Part shown: in pieces, positions 26,125 through 37,910 of the stretch
Layout of the letters: each line of letters starts with the position of its first letter
How positions within the stretch are numbered: the stretch's first letter is position 1
Assembly: GCA_038380795.1 (NCBI GenBank)
Contig: CM076272.1
Location: 4,460,001-4,524,000 of the forward strand
Source: Pyrocephalus nanus
Lineage: Eukaryota > Chordata > Aves > Passeriformes > Tyrannidae
Direction of reading: 5' to 3'
Length of the DNA: 64,000 bases
The notes under the pieces: generated by a model
Database searches by the model: none
The model's input: the letters and a program-made list of their open reading frames with translations, nothing else
What the model was told of the DNA's origin: nothing
Translations under genes and position numbers: made by a program

Positions 26125-28323
26125 TCTAAGCTAGGGGGGAAAAATCTTGTTCACTCCCCCCTCACTTTTTCCAGGAATTGAAGCCAAGTTGATTATGTGT
26201 ATACATCCCTACCTCCTCCTATTTAAATCATTTTGGGGTTTTCTAGTCTTTCTTCTTGCCCATCTCTCCTCAAATCATCATTAACCAACAGTTCTGATAC
26301 TGCTTCAGCCAAGACAACCCCATCCCCCAGAACTGAGCTGACAACATCCAACACTGAAGTACTTCCAGCCCTTCCTGCACCACCTTTTGTGCAGAGTAAC
26401 ATCTTCACATCTTTGTAAGGCTGCAGGTGAGGAAATGCCTAGAACAGTAAACACCAAGTGGCTGCTCAGGTGGGAAGAAGCTTCCCTTTGTCATCCAGGG
26501 AATTTCTGAAAGACACAAACACTCAGTACCAACCTCAAACCACTGAGATGTGTCCTTTAGCAACTGCCTGACACAAGCTCTTTAGAAATTATGGCACTTA
26601 GGAAATAACTTCAGACCAAGCCACTCTGGTCTTAGTTCTACTGAGTCCACATAAATTACCCCCACGTGTATCCCAAGGTTTCCCTACCCCCAGTGCTACA
26701 GATCCAGCTTTAACCCACCACTCCCACCAAAATTATCCCATAGAGATGTTCTCCTGACAACCAGCATCAGCTGCTTTCCAAGCAAAGGACTTCAACACCA
26801 GAGTTCACAGCACTCTTGGAAGGGAAACCACATCCCATTTTAAAGGGCTAAATGCAATAACCATCCAGAAAGAGAACGGGAAGCACAGGCAGAACTTCAG
26901 AACCCCTTTTTCCAAACAGGATGATAAATTAAGGCAGTCAAACCCATCTTTCATCAAAATTACCTGACTTGAGATTAGCAGGATACCAGGGCTGGGTTTG
27001 GAAGGAGTCAAACAGGGCTTTGATGAAGACAGATCACTTACTGTGCCTTTTTGAGGACAGATGTGGCAACAGGGGGATGACACCTGCCCTTCTAAGTCAG
27101 ACTCCAAAGCAATTTAAGAACACGGATATGACACATTTGAAACTTGACAAAATCCAACTGGACCTGCAGGAACTATTAAAAAGCCCTTTCCATGTACTGC
27201 AAGTCAATGATAAAAGCTCCAAGGTCTCTTGCTGCCGGATTGCCCTTTTAAAAGGCTTTTCACCAGAATTTAATTAACGTTCCCAGTGGCCCCTGTAGTC
27301 CTAAAACCACTGTGTCATGCCCTTCCTCACCCAGATCATTATGAATTAGCCAAAGGTAGTTTAAGTGGAGATGTTCCCCACAGCATCCCTTGCAGGCATC
27401 AGCAAGAGTTCACAAGGAACTTGCTCTGTAGGTTTGTTCACATATTCATTGCTAAGGAACACCATTATCTGTGTGGGCAAATTGCCACATGTGTTCAGCC
27501 CCAAATAAAATGTAAATACACCAGCTTGCTAATTTTTTTTTCCCCTTGACAACACTGAAAACATCCTGCATTCTCCAATAATCTATGATACTACAGTATA
27601 TACCACAGCAGAACCAATGGTTAGACAGAGGTATGTTTTCTGCTTAAAACTGCATTTTTCCCTTCCAGGGGATAGAGGATTAATTAGACCAAGGTAAACT
27701 TCATGTGACAGCAGAATACACCAGCCAACCAAACCTCCTTAGGATTTGTCTCTCTGTAGAGCACTTCCAAAGCCCAACCATGGAGGGTGGCAAGTTCACC
27801 GTACTCAAAAACCAAGGTCACGTTTCTAAACTGTATCCTCTCAAGGCTGTTTCATTTCCTTCTTTACAAAGACTCCAAAGCAACAAATTATATGTGACAA
27901 AAATTATATCCCACTTAAGCATCAAGAAAAAAAAGGGTAGAAGTGTAAGAGCTACCCCTGACTGCAGAGGTGCAGCATAAATCCTGCTGTGCTTCCATAA
28001 CTCCAGCGGCAGGCTGACAGTGGAACCTGGGAGAGCAAGTGATGTAACATTATAAGATAAGTAATGCCTTGTATAAATCTCGACTTTCCCAGACTTAGTA
28101 GATTCCTTTCTCCTCCAGCACAAGCAGATTTCCTCCTCGGATGATTTAACACACTATAACAGAGATATTCATCAGGAGGAGTAACTCATCTCTGCCCCAG
28201 CATCGTTGGGAACTGTGGGCTTGGAATGGTGTTCAAGGAACGTTGTGGTGCCACAGACTCCTCCCAGCCCACAAGGGAAGGGGCTGTTCTGAGATTCCCA
28301 AGGGATCCTGCTTTGATGCCTGG

Positions 28324-28513
28324 GAAGGTGGGGAGGCCCTGGCACAGATTGCCCAGAGAAGCTGTGGCTGCCTCATCCCTGGAAGTGTCCAAGGCCAAGC
28401 TGGACAGGGCTTGGAGCAACCTTGGATAGTGGAAGGTGTCCCTGCCCATGGCAGGGGATGGAATGAGATGAGCTTTAAGGTCCCTTCCAACCCACACCAG
28501 TCTGGGATACTCT
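28324..28513 (+). mobile_element. CR1 LINE 3'-end fragment
   Basis: A forward-oriented CR1 3' end of about 190 bp, with TTGCCCAGAGAAGCTGTGG, CCCTGGAAGTGTCCAAGGCC, TGCCCATGGCAGGGGATGG and GAGCTTTAAGGTCCCTTCCA. It begins abruptly at about 28324, which is typical of 5' truncation. It lies about 2.2 kb from the larger copy of the same orientation and type. Confidence 0.93.
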
Positions 28514-29832
28514 GATGTTACCGAGTTAAAAAGGATTTTGACACCACTGTACCAAGAAGATGACAAAAATCAAGACTGTCAGCAACTATATCAATGACTG
28601 TAACACAGAAAGGCACAATATGTTCCAAGACTTTGCCTCAGTAACTCAGGAGTACCCCAACCTTTCAGACAATGGCCAATAAACAAAGAACCAAGACAAG
28701 CAAAGCAAACCATCTTTTGCAGCAATGCTCTTAGAGCTTTGCTTATACTTTTAGTTACCTTTCACTGGTAAATAACAAATTATTGTTGGCTTAACCTTAA
28801 CTGACCTTCCTGATGGACCTCAGGCACAAAACCATTATTTTTAAAAATCAGCCCATTAAAAAAGTGTGCAGAAACAGAATTAAGAAGCCTCCAATAGCTC
28901 CCAGTGTGTCTGCAGTAAATCACTGAGAGGAAGCACCACTGCATCTACTGCAGCCACTCCCTGTGTAAGTGATACCATCTCCTCATATATTATTAAATAA
29001 TGGCAAGAAAAACAAGATAATGATCAACAGCCAAATCCAAACACAGATTGTAATCTGCAGTATCAGATGTCTTCAGAGATGCATTTATCTGGTGTTCAGT
29101 TCCACGGTCTCTCCAAGGCCTCCAGGGGTTTGGACACTTCCACCTGCGTTTTGAACGCATGGAAATGACTTCATTAATGAGAGAGCTGGTGCTGACCTGT
29201 CCCAGGTCCTGTGCAATGGCTCCCCTCAGCCAACAAGCCCCTGTGCCCCTTTACTGCAGGGAAAAGAGCAGGGGAAAAGGTGGCACCAGCCCCTCCTGAG
29301 CTGTGCCCCCAGAGCAGAACTCACTGGAACCACTTCTCATGGTGCTGCTGTGCCAACTGTCCCACCAGGGAAACGCTCCCCATGTCCTGTCCTGATTCAC
29401 ACTCTCATGGTTTCCTTCTCACAAGGATTTATTTATTCATCTGCCTTAAACCTGCACTCCACAGAAAAGGAAACAGAAAACTGTCTACTGGCTGTGCTTC
29501 AAAAACACAAGTCCTGGTGCCCTTTTTATTCCTCCTGGTGAGGAACACCACTGAGACCAAAAATGTGGATTTCTTTCAGGTTGCTTAAAAATATGCTTGG
29601 GTTTTACAGGACTCACACCCGGGAACAGCATCCCACAAACCTCTCACCTGCTGCAAGGAACATCCTTTCAAGGCCATTTTGCTTTTATAAATCAAAGGAA
29701 ACAAGTCAGACCATCTAACATCAAATGTTTGAGTTAAGCTCATGAAGGAACCTCTCTGAATATCCTCACTGCAAAATTCCTTCTCATAACCATTTTAGGA
29801 GGAAGGTTTAAAGGATTTTACCCATCTTATCC

Positions 29833-29847
29833 TTTTTTTTTTTTTTT
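29833..29847. repeat. Poly(T) tract, 15 T
   Basis: An uninterrupted run of 15 T on the + strand in intron 1. It is a simple homopolymer with no associated retroposed gene recognised. Confidence 0.8.
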
Positions 29848-32800
29848 GGTGGAATTACCAAAGCTATTTCTGCCATTTCAAGAAACTATCAGTTTTTAAC
29901 AGCAGCACTGCTTCCTTCAAAATCACCTTACTCCCAGGGCACCAGAGCTGAATTATTTATTTAATTTTGAATTCTTCCAGTGACCATTTTCAATACTTTA
30001 TCCAGCTGGGCTGAGAAAAGATCCCTCCAGCATTTCTCCACAAGTTGACTAGAGGGCACTGTAAAGACACCTACAAAAGGGAGAAAATGTCCTTCTGTTC
30101 CTCCCTGTGAACAACAGCACTTTGACTTCTCCCCCAGAAATAGCTCCCAGATGTTGGCTACTGACAATGCTACAGTTGTTCCAGCAGGTGAAGAGGAACT
30201 CCCATCTTTTCCTGGAGTAATGGATTTCCTCTCCTGGAGTTCCAAGTCTTCTGAGCACTCAGGCACAGAATTTCCCTCTTCAGATACGTGAAACAAAGAG
30301 CGGCTTTCAAAGGGTTAAGAAAAAACACCAACTCGTTTGTGAGGTGTAAAATAACCCTGCACACCAAGCAAAGAGATCCCCCATCCTGCCCTGCTCTCAC
30401 CCTGACTGGGCTCCAGTCAAACACCCACCTCTCCCCAGGTGCTCAGATTGAGGGAACTGGTTGCCCAAACCCTCACCAGGGTGAGACAAGGGTTTAGCTC
30501 CCTATGGAGACTCCCTGCTGCTTTGCAAACCAAGCCCAGACGATCAGGGAGCAGATTCCTTGCCTCAGACAGGGTTTGGGGTTTTCTTTGCCAGACTGGT
30601 ACTTCCAAAATGGTTTAGAACATAAATACAGAAAAAAATCCCCACACATCACAAGGAGAATTACTTGCTGAAGCCAATTACTCAAATATTCCCCAAGTGT
30701 AAACACACTACAGCATCCAAGAGCTGTGTGTGGAGGGTGAAGCAACTTCTCCAACGCCAAGGAGGTTATGGGGCACCCAACAGACCAAACTCAGTGACTG
30801 ATCTCCTTCCCCCAGGCCACCTCCCCCATGCACAGCTCCAGGGGGATCACAGGGATGCCAAGGGGTGCTCACAGGGTAAGTGTGAAGAGCAGGGGGATGC
30901 TGTTAGAAAGTGGGGGGTTGTCCAATCACAGGCAATGGTCAAGAAAGGCACACAGGAAGAAATCTTGGGAGGAGGAAAGAAACCTCGGTTTCTATGGGAA
31001 GATGAAAGTGAAAACAGGGATGAATATGAAAAGAAAAAGATTAAAAAATCAAATGGGAAGTTGCTGAACATCAATTCCAGTGTCTTTCTGAAGACAGAGA
31101 CCTCTGTTACACTTCACGAAAGAGGAAAACATTCCTTGCAAACACCTTTAATGTTGGATCAAGGGAGGACCTGGGAACAGCAGAACGGCCACATCAGATC
31201 AGAACAAAAGGAATTGCTTTCCCTCAGCCCAGCCCGCTGTCCTGTCCTGCCCCAGCAGCACGGAGCAGATGCTGGGGAGCATCAAAGCACAGCCAACATC
31301 CCCCCAAATTCAGCCCTGAGCACCTGCCCTGGCAGCCAAGGGACACCCCAGCCACAGGTGGGGTTTGTTCCTCAGCCCACCAGCTCTGGGAGGAAGAGAA
31401 CCAGGAACCTCTGCCAGCACCTTGGAGCTGCCCTGGAGGGGACAGAGTCGAGAGATAAGTTCAGCACTGGACTGGAGTGTCCCTGATTTAAGTGGCTAAT
31501 GTGGGGAGATCAGGATAACTGGTAAACTGTGCACTCAGCACAGCTCACTGTACAGCCCCTCTCCCTCTCTGGTTCCCTCCCAGCCACTGTCCAACCACAC
31601 TATTGATCCACAATATACAAAAATATAATAACCTGAGCAATGTGGTGATGAGGATTTCATTGATCTTTCAGGACACCAGTGAAGAAATGAGAGCAGCAGG
31701 AGGGTAAGGAAAAGATGCCCGTGCACACTACAATGCACAAACCACAATGTCACCAAGAACCTTATTTTAAAAGCGTATTTACACTGATTTTTCTGGCCCG
31801 TAAAACTCAGCATTTGTGGTGGAGTTCATTAAATGCTGTCATGGTTTAACCCTTGGAGGGTCAAAACTGGGAAAAAACCCAAACTTAGGAAATGTAAGAA
31901 TGAACCTTGCCATTCAAGAAGTTGTCTTTCAGTCCAATCCCTGGGTTCTGTATCCTGGGAATATGCCCTCATGTCCAACAGACTCTGTGGCTGCAGGCCT
32001 TCTATTTCTTTTTGATCTATAATTACATATCCTCTTCATACATGTACATAAACTTTGTCCACACACACAACTTTGGTAAGTTTGATAATACCTCTTTAGT
32101 CATATTCACCTACCACTGGCCTTCATAACTAGCTGTCCTTCAAACCTCTATTATTTGTAAGACAAGCACTTAAAAATTTAAAAATTGATATAAAAATCAT
32201 CAAAAACATCAACCAGACACATCTAATCAGTGTCACCAACAAATCAGCCATATGCAAAATAAAACATAATACAGCTTACAGATCCAGGATGTCACTGCAT
32301 CAAAGTTCAGGAACAGTTGGCAGATCCAGAACTGGTAAAAATGTAGATGTGTTTGCAGATGCAGAAATTTGCAGTTAATAAGAAGACAAGGATAACTAGT
32401 CACAAATGAGCAAAATTTTAACTGAGGCCAGGAATAAGCAAAGAAACAACATCCCCGAGCAGTGCCCACCAGGAACGCACTTTCAGCAGCAGCTCAAATG
32501 AGTCACGGAGTCAAGAGCTCCTTCACCTCCCTGTGCTTTACCCTGAGCAGTGATTTGTGCCATTTCTGCCATCTCAACAATAAACCCGTTTTACAAATTT
32601 CAAACATTTTGTTTTTTCATCCTCCGAGCTGTGAATTCTGCAAACATTTAATGCCTTTTCCCCCGTTTGGCTGGTGAGGATCAGTAACAGCCAGCACGTG
32701 CCGTGGGCGCTCCCTCCCCAAGGGAACATCTGCAAATCTTTACTGACCCTTTAACATCAAAGGTAGGGACATGATCTGGAATAAAAAAATCAAAACATCC

Positions 32801-33529
32801 CCAAGTCTTAGTTACTGTAACTTAATTATTTCAAGTGCAGTGAACGTACACAGGGTAGAACAAATTATTGGATTTTTGTTCCTCGTTTTTATATATGAAA
32901 TCAAGCAGCCATACTTCAGGAAGGGAACTGCAGCCTATTAACAGCATATTTGTATTCAAAACAGATCTATAAGGAACCCTAATTTCACTAATCCTTTATT
33001 GTACCTTTGCAGTGGTGTTATTTTACCCAGCTGACGTTTTTCCGTGACAGATTCCTACAAAGCTGTTCCCGAGCTCTTCATAAGCCAGGGAAAGCTACAA
33101 GAAAAGGAGCAAATGCCTCAGTTTAACTCCTGATTCCTGAGGTCTGCTTTTTCCAAAGGTGGTGCACAGTTATCTGCCAGGAAAGGGGGTGAAGGGAAGC
33201 CCCAGGATAGCACTGACATTTCTGCACCATCCTAGAAAGCAGTGGAGTTGTCCATCTTGCACAGAGAACAACCCCTGGGGTGTTAATGGAGCCCCAACAC
33301 CCTCACCTGCCCCCCCTGAAAGAGCAGGGACACGAAGCCAAAGCCCAGCTTTAAAAGCCTTACACACATTCCCGTCCCTTCCCAAATTACCGATGTGGGT
33401 TCCTGTGGCAGTGTCTGAACACAGGCAGCACTTTCATCTCCCGTTCCCTGCCCTCACCTCCCCAGTTCCCAGGCTCCACTGGAGCTTGGACTGGCACAGC
33501 TTTTGTCAGAACGGAATAAAAAGCCCAAC

Positions 33530-33600
33530 TGTGGCTTTGCAAATATATTAGCAAAAAACATTTGCAAGTATTAGCTTTGCAAATGTTTTATAGATGTGCA
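33530..33600. promoter_or_regulatory. Candidate element with repeated TTTGCAAAT-like motifs
   Basis: TTTGCAA occurs three times within about 60 bp (33535-33544, 33561-33567 and 33576-33583). Two copies form an exact 13-bp inverted repeat (33555-33567 and 33577-33589, spacer 9 nt). TTTGCAAAT resembles POU/octamer and TTGCAA resembles C/EBP half-sites. Whether it binds anything is inference. It sits deep in intron 1 in an AT-rich neighbourhood. Confidence 0.25.
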
Positions 33601-34807
33601 GCGAGAAAAACAGATTTATCTGTTCATTTATAATACAGATGATTTCAAAGTGGGAAAGTATTTTTCAAAAGAACTTACATAAGTGTGGAAATACAAATAT
33701 TGCATATATTAACTAAATTATCATATAGATATGGGTATTACATGAGTTACTAAGACAGAAATGCTTAAGAAAAGCAAATTTGTAGGTCATCATTAGAAGG
33801 AATTTGCTTATGCCCCTTTTATCCTGATTTCCCCAAAACCGTAAAAGTTCTCATCTCAGTCTCAATACATAAAACTCCTGAACACTAATTTGACTAAGGA
33901 GAGCAAGAAGGGTTTAGAGCACAACTCCTCAGACCCAGCTGAGAGCTCCTTGGGAGTGTTCCTTGTGCCTTGTGTTGGGTTGTTCCAGGCTGTCCATCCA
34001 ACAGATCCATTCCAAGGTGTCCACTCAGGCTGCTGCAGCCTGTCCTGCCGTGCACCCCTGGGAGCAGCCTGGCTAACAAAGCCTGGCAGTGCCACAGCCC
34101 CAGACGGGATGCACAGCTCTGGAAGCTGCTTCCCTCTGGCTCTGCTCTGGCTGATCCTGCATGGAATGGCACACCCCTGACACACCTGCCTGCTTTTGCT
34201 CTGCTCAATGGGAAGCAGAGTTTTTCAGCTGAAATACTATCAAAGCAGGGCCCAGAGCTGCACTGTGTGTTCATGTCAGAGAACAGTACTCCATTCACAC
34301 AACTTCATTTCTAAGCTGTTAAACAAACAGACAGACCTGATGAAATATTAATTTGACTAATTATGGCAACAGAACCCCAGAAGGAACTAACAACTCCACC
34401 GAAACAGAGCAATACCTGTTTGCAGCACTGACAAGGCTCAGACGTGTGACAGATGGCTCCCAAAACCTGGGCAGACTGTGCTGGTTTCAGCCTTGGCTTG
34501 GGCTCTGCTGCCTCAGTTTTTGAGATGCAAAGACTTACCTGGCTGGGGAGAGCCTAAGTGAGAGCTACTGAACCGGAGCTGGAGGTAAACACAGGACACA
34601 AAGTATTTACAACTCAACAGTTCTTCCAATTCATAAACTGTAACCATATTTGAAGGGTTTTCACTGGAGAAACATTCGCCTTCACCTGACAAAAAGCTCT
34701 TCAACCCGCTTGGACAGCAGACACAAACTACCTGGCAACTTACTGCCCAAAATGACCATCTGGGATGATAAAACCTCCTAAAGCGTAATCTGGATGCAGC
34801 TTTTTGT

Positions 34808-34882
34808 GGAAGAGACCTCTGGAGCTCATCTGGCCCAGCCACCTCCCCAGGCAGGTCCAATTAGATCAGCTGCCTCAGGGAA
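34808..34882 (-). mobile_element. Old CR1 LINE fragment
   Basis: A short reverse-oriented piece reading GAAGAGACCTCTGGAGCTCA followed by GGCCCAGCCACCTCCCCAGG and a LAGATCAG-like AATTAGATCAGCTGCCTCAG block. This corresponds to a diverged CR1 3' region. It is shorter and more degraded than the other copies, and its limits are approximate. Confidence 0.6.
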
Positions 34883-35011
34883 CTCATCTGCCAGGCTTTA
34901 GGCTTCTCCAACATGTGCAATGACAGGAGAGCAACAAGTGTGTGAGGATTTGAAGCAGGAAAGCCATGGTGAGATATGTGCCCCCAAACTGGCCTTCCAT
35001 TATTTCATATC

Positions 35012-35135
35012 TGAGCTTGGAAAAGACCTCCAGGGTCACGAAGTCCAATCTGTGCCCAATCCCCACCTAGTCACCCAGCCCAGAGCACTGAGTGCCACGT
35101 CCAGTCATTCCTTGAACACCTCCAGGGATGCCAGA
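35012..35135 (-). mobile_element. CR1 LINE 3'-end fragment (different subfamily)
   Basis: A reverse-oriented CR1 with AGCTTGGAAAAGACCTCCAG, then AAGTCCAATCTGTGCCCAA, a GCACTGAGTGCCACGTCCAG block and CCTTGAACACCTCCAGGGAT. The GGAAAAGACCT wording and the GAACACCTCCAGGGATG block belong to a CR1 type other than the 9.9, 12.8, 25.7 and 28.3 kb copies. It lies only 130 bp from the fragment at 34.8 kb. Confidence 0.8.
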
Positions 35136-37799
35136 GTCCTTCAGTGTCCCCAAACATCTCTTCACATCAGTTCCTGCCTCCAGCCCAGCTCCAAACAGCA
35201 CAAGGTGATCCCAGCCCTGCCTGTGAGGACAGTCACTGTAACTACAGCTGTGACTGCTCCCTCCACGTCAGCAGCAATTGTTACCCCCAGCGTGGGACAC
35301 CAGGACCTCATCACCCTTCCACTGTTATCTCTGGTCATTCCCTTTTAATCCAGCCTTCCAGGGCTGCCTTCCTTCTCTATTTTAGGTCCCTACCAGTGAT
35401 GTTTTTGGTGCATCCTTCCCATCTGCATCCCAGCCGGTGCCTCCCAGAACAAGCTTTCTGTTTTAAATACTACACCTTGACAGAACTGCATTCAAATATA
35501 AAGCCATTTGCACAGTTCCAAAAGATGTTGCAGTAAAGCTTTTCCCAGGTTCTTTCAGAACTCCTGCTGTAATTTGTCCCTTCCTGAGAAAGCCACAAGC
35601 CCTCGGAGCCGCAGGGCCCCACTGACCACCACAGACACCATCACAGAGCTAAAAATTCCTTTGGTCTCATTTTCCCTGTCCGCTCCAAGGTTTTATTTAA
35701 ATAGCCTGTGCAACCTTCTCCTGAGAAACTCTCCTAACCCAAACCTACCTCAATCACGGTATAATCACATAATTAGATTGTGGTCCCTGGTAAGTCTGCT
35801 ATTAGCACTTCCAAGCCACGTTTAAGGGGATAAAAAAGCTTTATTTCAACTAATTCACAGCACATGATGACTATCACAAAGGGGAAGCTCTATTTTCTAG
35901 CAAAGTAATTTACACTTTTTAAACAAAAAAAAAATTTCCAAGAGAAAAATTGTCATATAATATGTGGTGGGGTGGGTTTTTTGTCTAGTTTTTCTTGGTG
36001 TTTTTTTTTTTCTTTAAGATCTACAAGCAGAAAACGGAGCTGCTGAACCACCTCCTTTCAGTCATAAAAGGGGTGAAATGCAGCTTTCCAGGAGAGCCAA
36101 GCACTCGTGTCACTGCCAAGCATGAAAAAGTCCCAGACAAGAGCATGTAAAATCGTTGTATTGGCTCCGTAACAGGAACATCCCCTGCTACAGATGGGAT
36201 TAGGAGGGAAAGGGGGAAAAAACTGAGCTTGGGAACCGGTCACAGAAGCAGCATCTCCGAGGTGATGCACTTGAACAACTCAATTCCGCAAACACAAATC
36301 AAACCTGAGCACGTTCACTGTGGTTTTAAATCAAAACCTTTAAAGCTGGTGTAAAACATTGTTTTTCTTGGATTTTCTGGCTTTGCCTCACTCAATACCA
36401 TGCAGTGCTGAGGTCCTCCTTCCCTTGCCACACTCTTACCTTGCTTGCACATCAGAGGGAATATAAATCACAGAATATTAAGCAAAGTAAGATGCTTTGC
36501 CTTTATTTCATTAGGGTTTCTCTGCAGAGGAGATTTCTTACAGCCAATATTAAAATGTAATTACTTTGCCTCCCAAAGTTTTTACATCTGTGGCTTGCAC
36601 GTATAGGAGTTGTTTTTATCTTTGTAAACATGAAGTAAGAGAGAGAAGGGAACGTTATTCCCATTTATCCACTCTTAGCAGCTTCAGCTGTAACAGCACC
36701 TCCTCCCCAGCCACAGCAACCCATGCAGGGCTTCCTCCCTGCTCTGGCTGATGATGAGGGAATTGTTAAATACTTGGCACAGGAGTTCATGCCAAGAACA
36801 AAAACAGAGGAGCCCCAACCAGGGCAGGCAGATGGGCCAGAGCTCAGCGAGCCACGGGCTGAAGTGTGTCAGGAATCCTACAAAATGAGATGTTATATAA
36901 CAACATCAAATCTGGGCACCCAGAGCTGGGTCACCTGCATTTCCCTGGCTGCACACAGTGCAGACAGCCCAAAGACAAGCACCAAAAAATCATCTTACAC
37001 TGAGTTAATACCAAGTTATTTTTATAAACTCATATATGAAAATATGCACAGCAGCACAGCTGTGCAAAGGGATGTACGTGCTGATGTCCAAAGCAGAAAT
37101 TAAGCCAGAGGGCAGCTGATAAATCCCTGAGTTTTGATAAAGCATAGATGAGATCATTTGAGACTTAACCAATAATGGCATTAGATCCACCTTGGCATTC
37201 CAATTCTCCTGCTCCGGTGTCCGAAGGCTCCTCCTCAATCTGCTCAGCCAGGCTGGCCCAGGGCTTCTCTGGACAAAGCTCCACTTCTGGCCTGTTTTCA
37301 GCCCCAGCCACCCTGGGCTGCACCTCAAAACCTTTTTAACAGCTAAAATAGACAGAGAAAAAGGTAACCTTGGATCCCAGTGCCACCTATTCCAAATTGG
37401 TAATCCAGGCCAACTGTTTTTACCACGAGGTATTTAATCAGTGATCTTGAGGACAATAATTATCTAGAGATACCAGAGAATCTGGGGCTGCACTGCAGGA
37501 CACAGGATGGAAAAAGACACAGAGTACAGAAGGACAGTGTAATGAGGACTCTGTCTGGAACATGGGAGAAAAGCAAGGTGCCACAACCACAACAAACTGT
37601 CACAAGTTCCTTCTGCACCAAAACCAAGTGCCTGAAGGGCTGGTGGCTGCAATCCCCCCTCCCCAACCCCAAAGCCCAGCAGAGACCACACTCAGGCTGG
37701 GAACATGACAAGGGCAGCTCGTCAGGTTTGCATAACCTGCTTTTAGTTCATAGGGGAAAAATTATTAACTTGGTCAAAACTCACTGTTAGACTAAGGTG

Positions 37800-37910
37800 T
37801 CTTTGGGATCTCATCGATTAAATTAAATATCATTAATTTTGCATGCAACTCATAGATCATTCTCTAAATGCTATGCCAAAAATCTAATTGAGTCTTCATT
37901 AAGTGATCAG
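37800..37910. promoter_or_regulatory. Candidate AT-rich regulatory stretch
   Basis: This stretch has clustered TAAT/ATTA cores (CGATTAAATTAAAT, CATTAATTTTGCAT, CTAATTGAG, CATTAAGTGATC) of the kind bound by homeodomain factors, with little repetitive character. Such clusters often mark conserved non-coding elements in introns of developmental genes. This is inference from motif density only; conservation was not tested. Confidence 0.2.

Noticed and set aside
31838..31870. Possible endogenous retrovirus LTR start (TGTCATGGTTTAA)
   Set aside because: Only the first dozen or so bases resemble avian LTR termini. No matching end, polyadenylation region or target-site duplication was seen.
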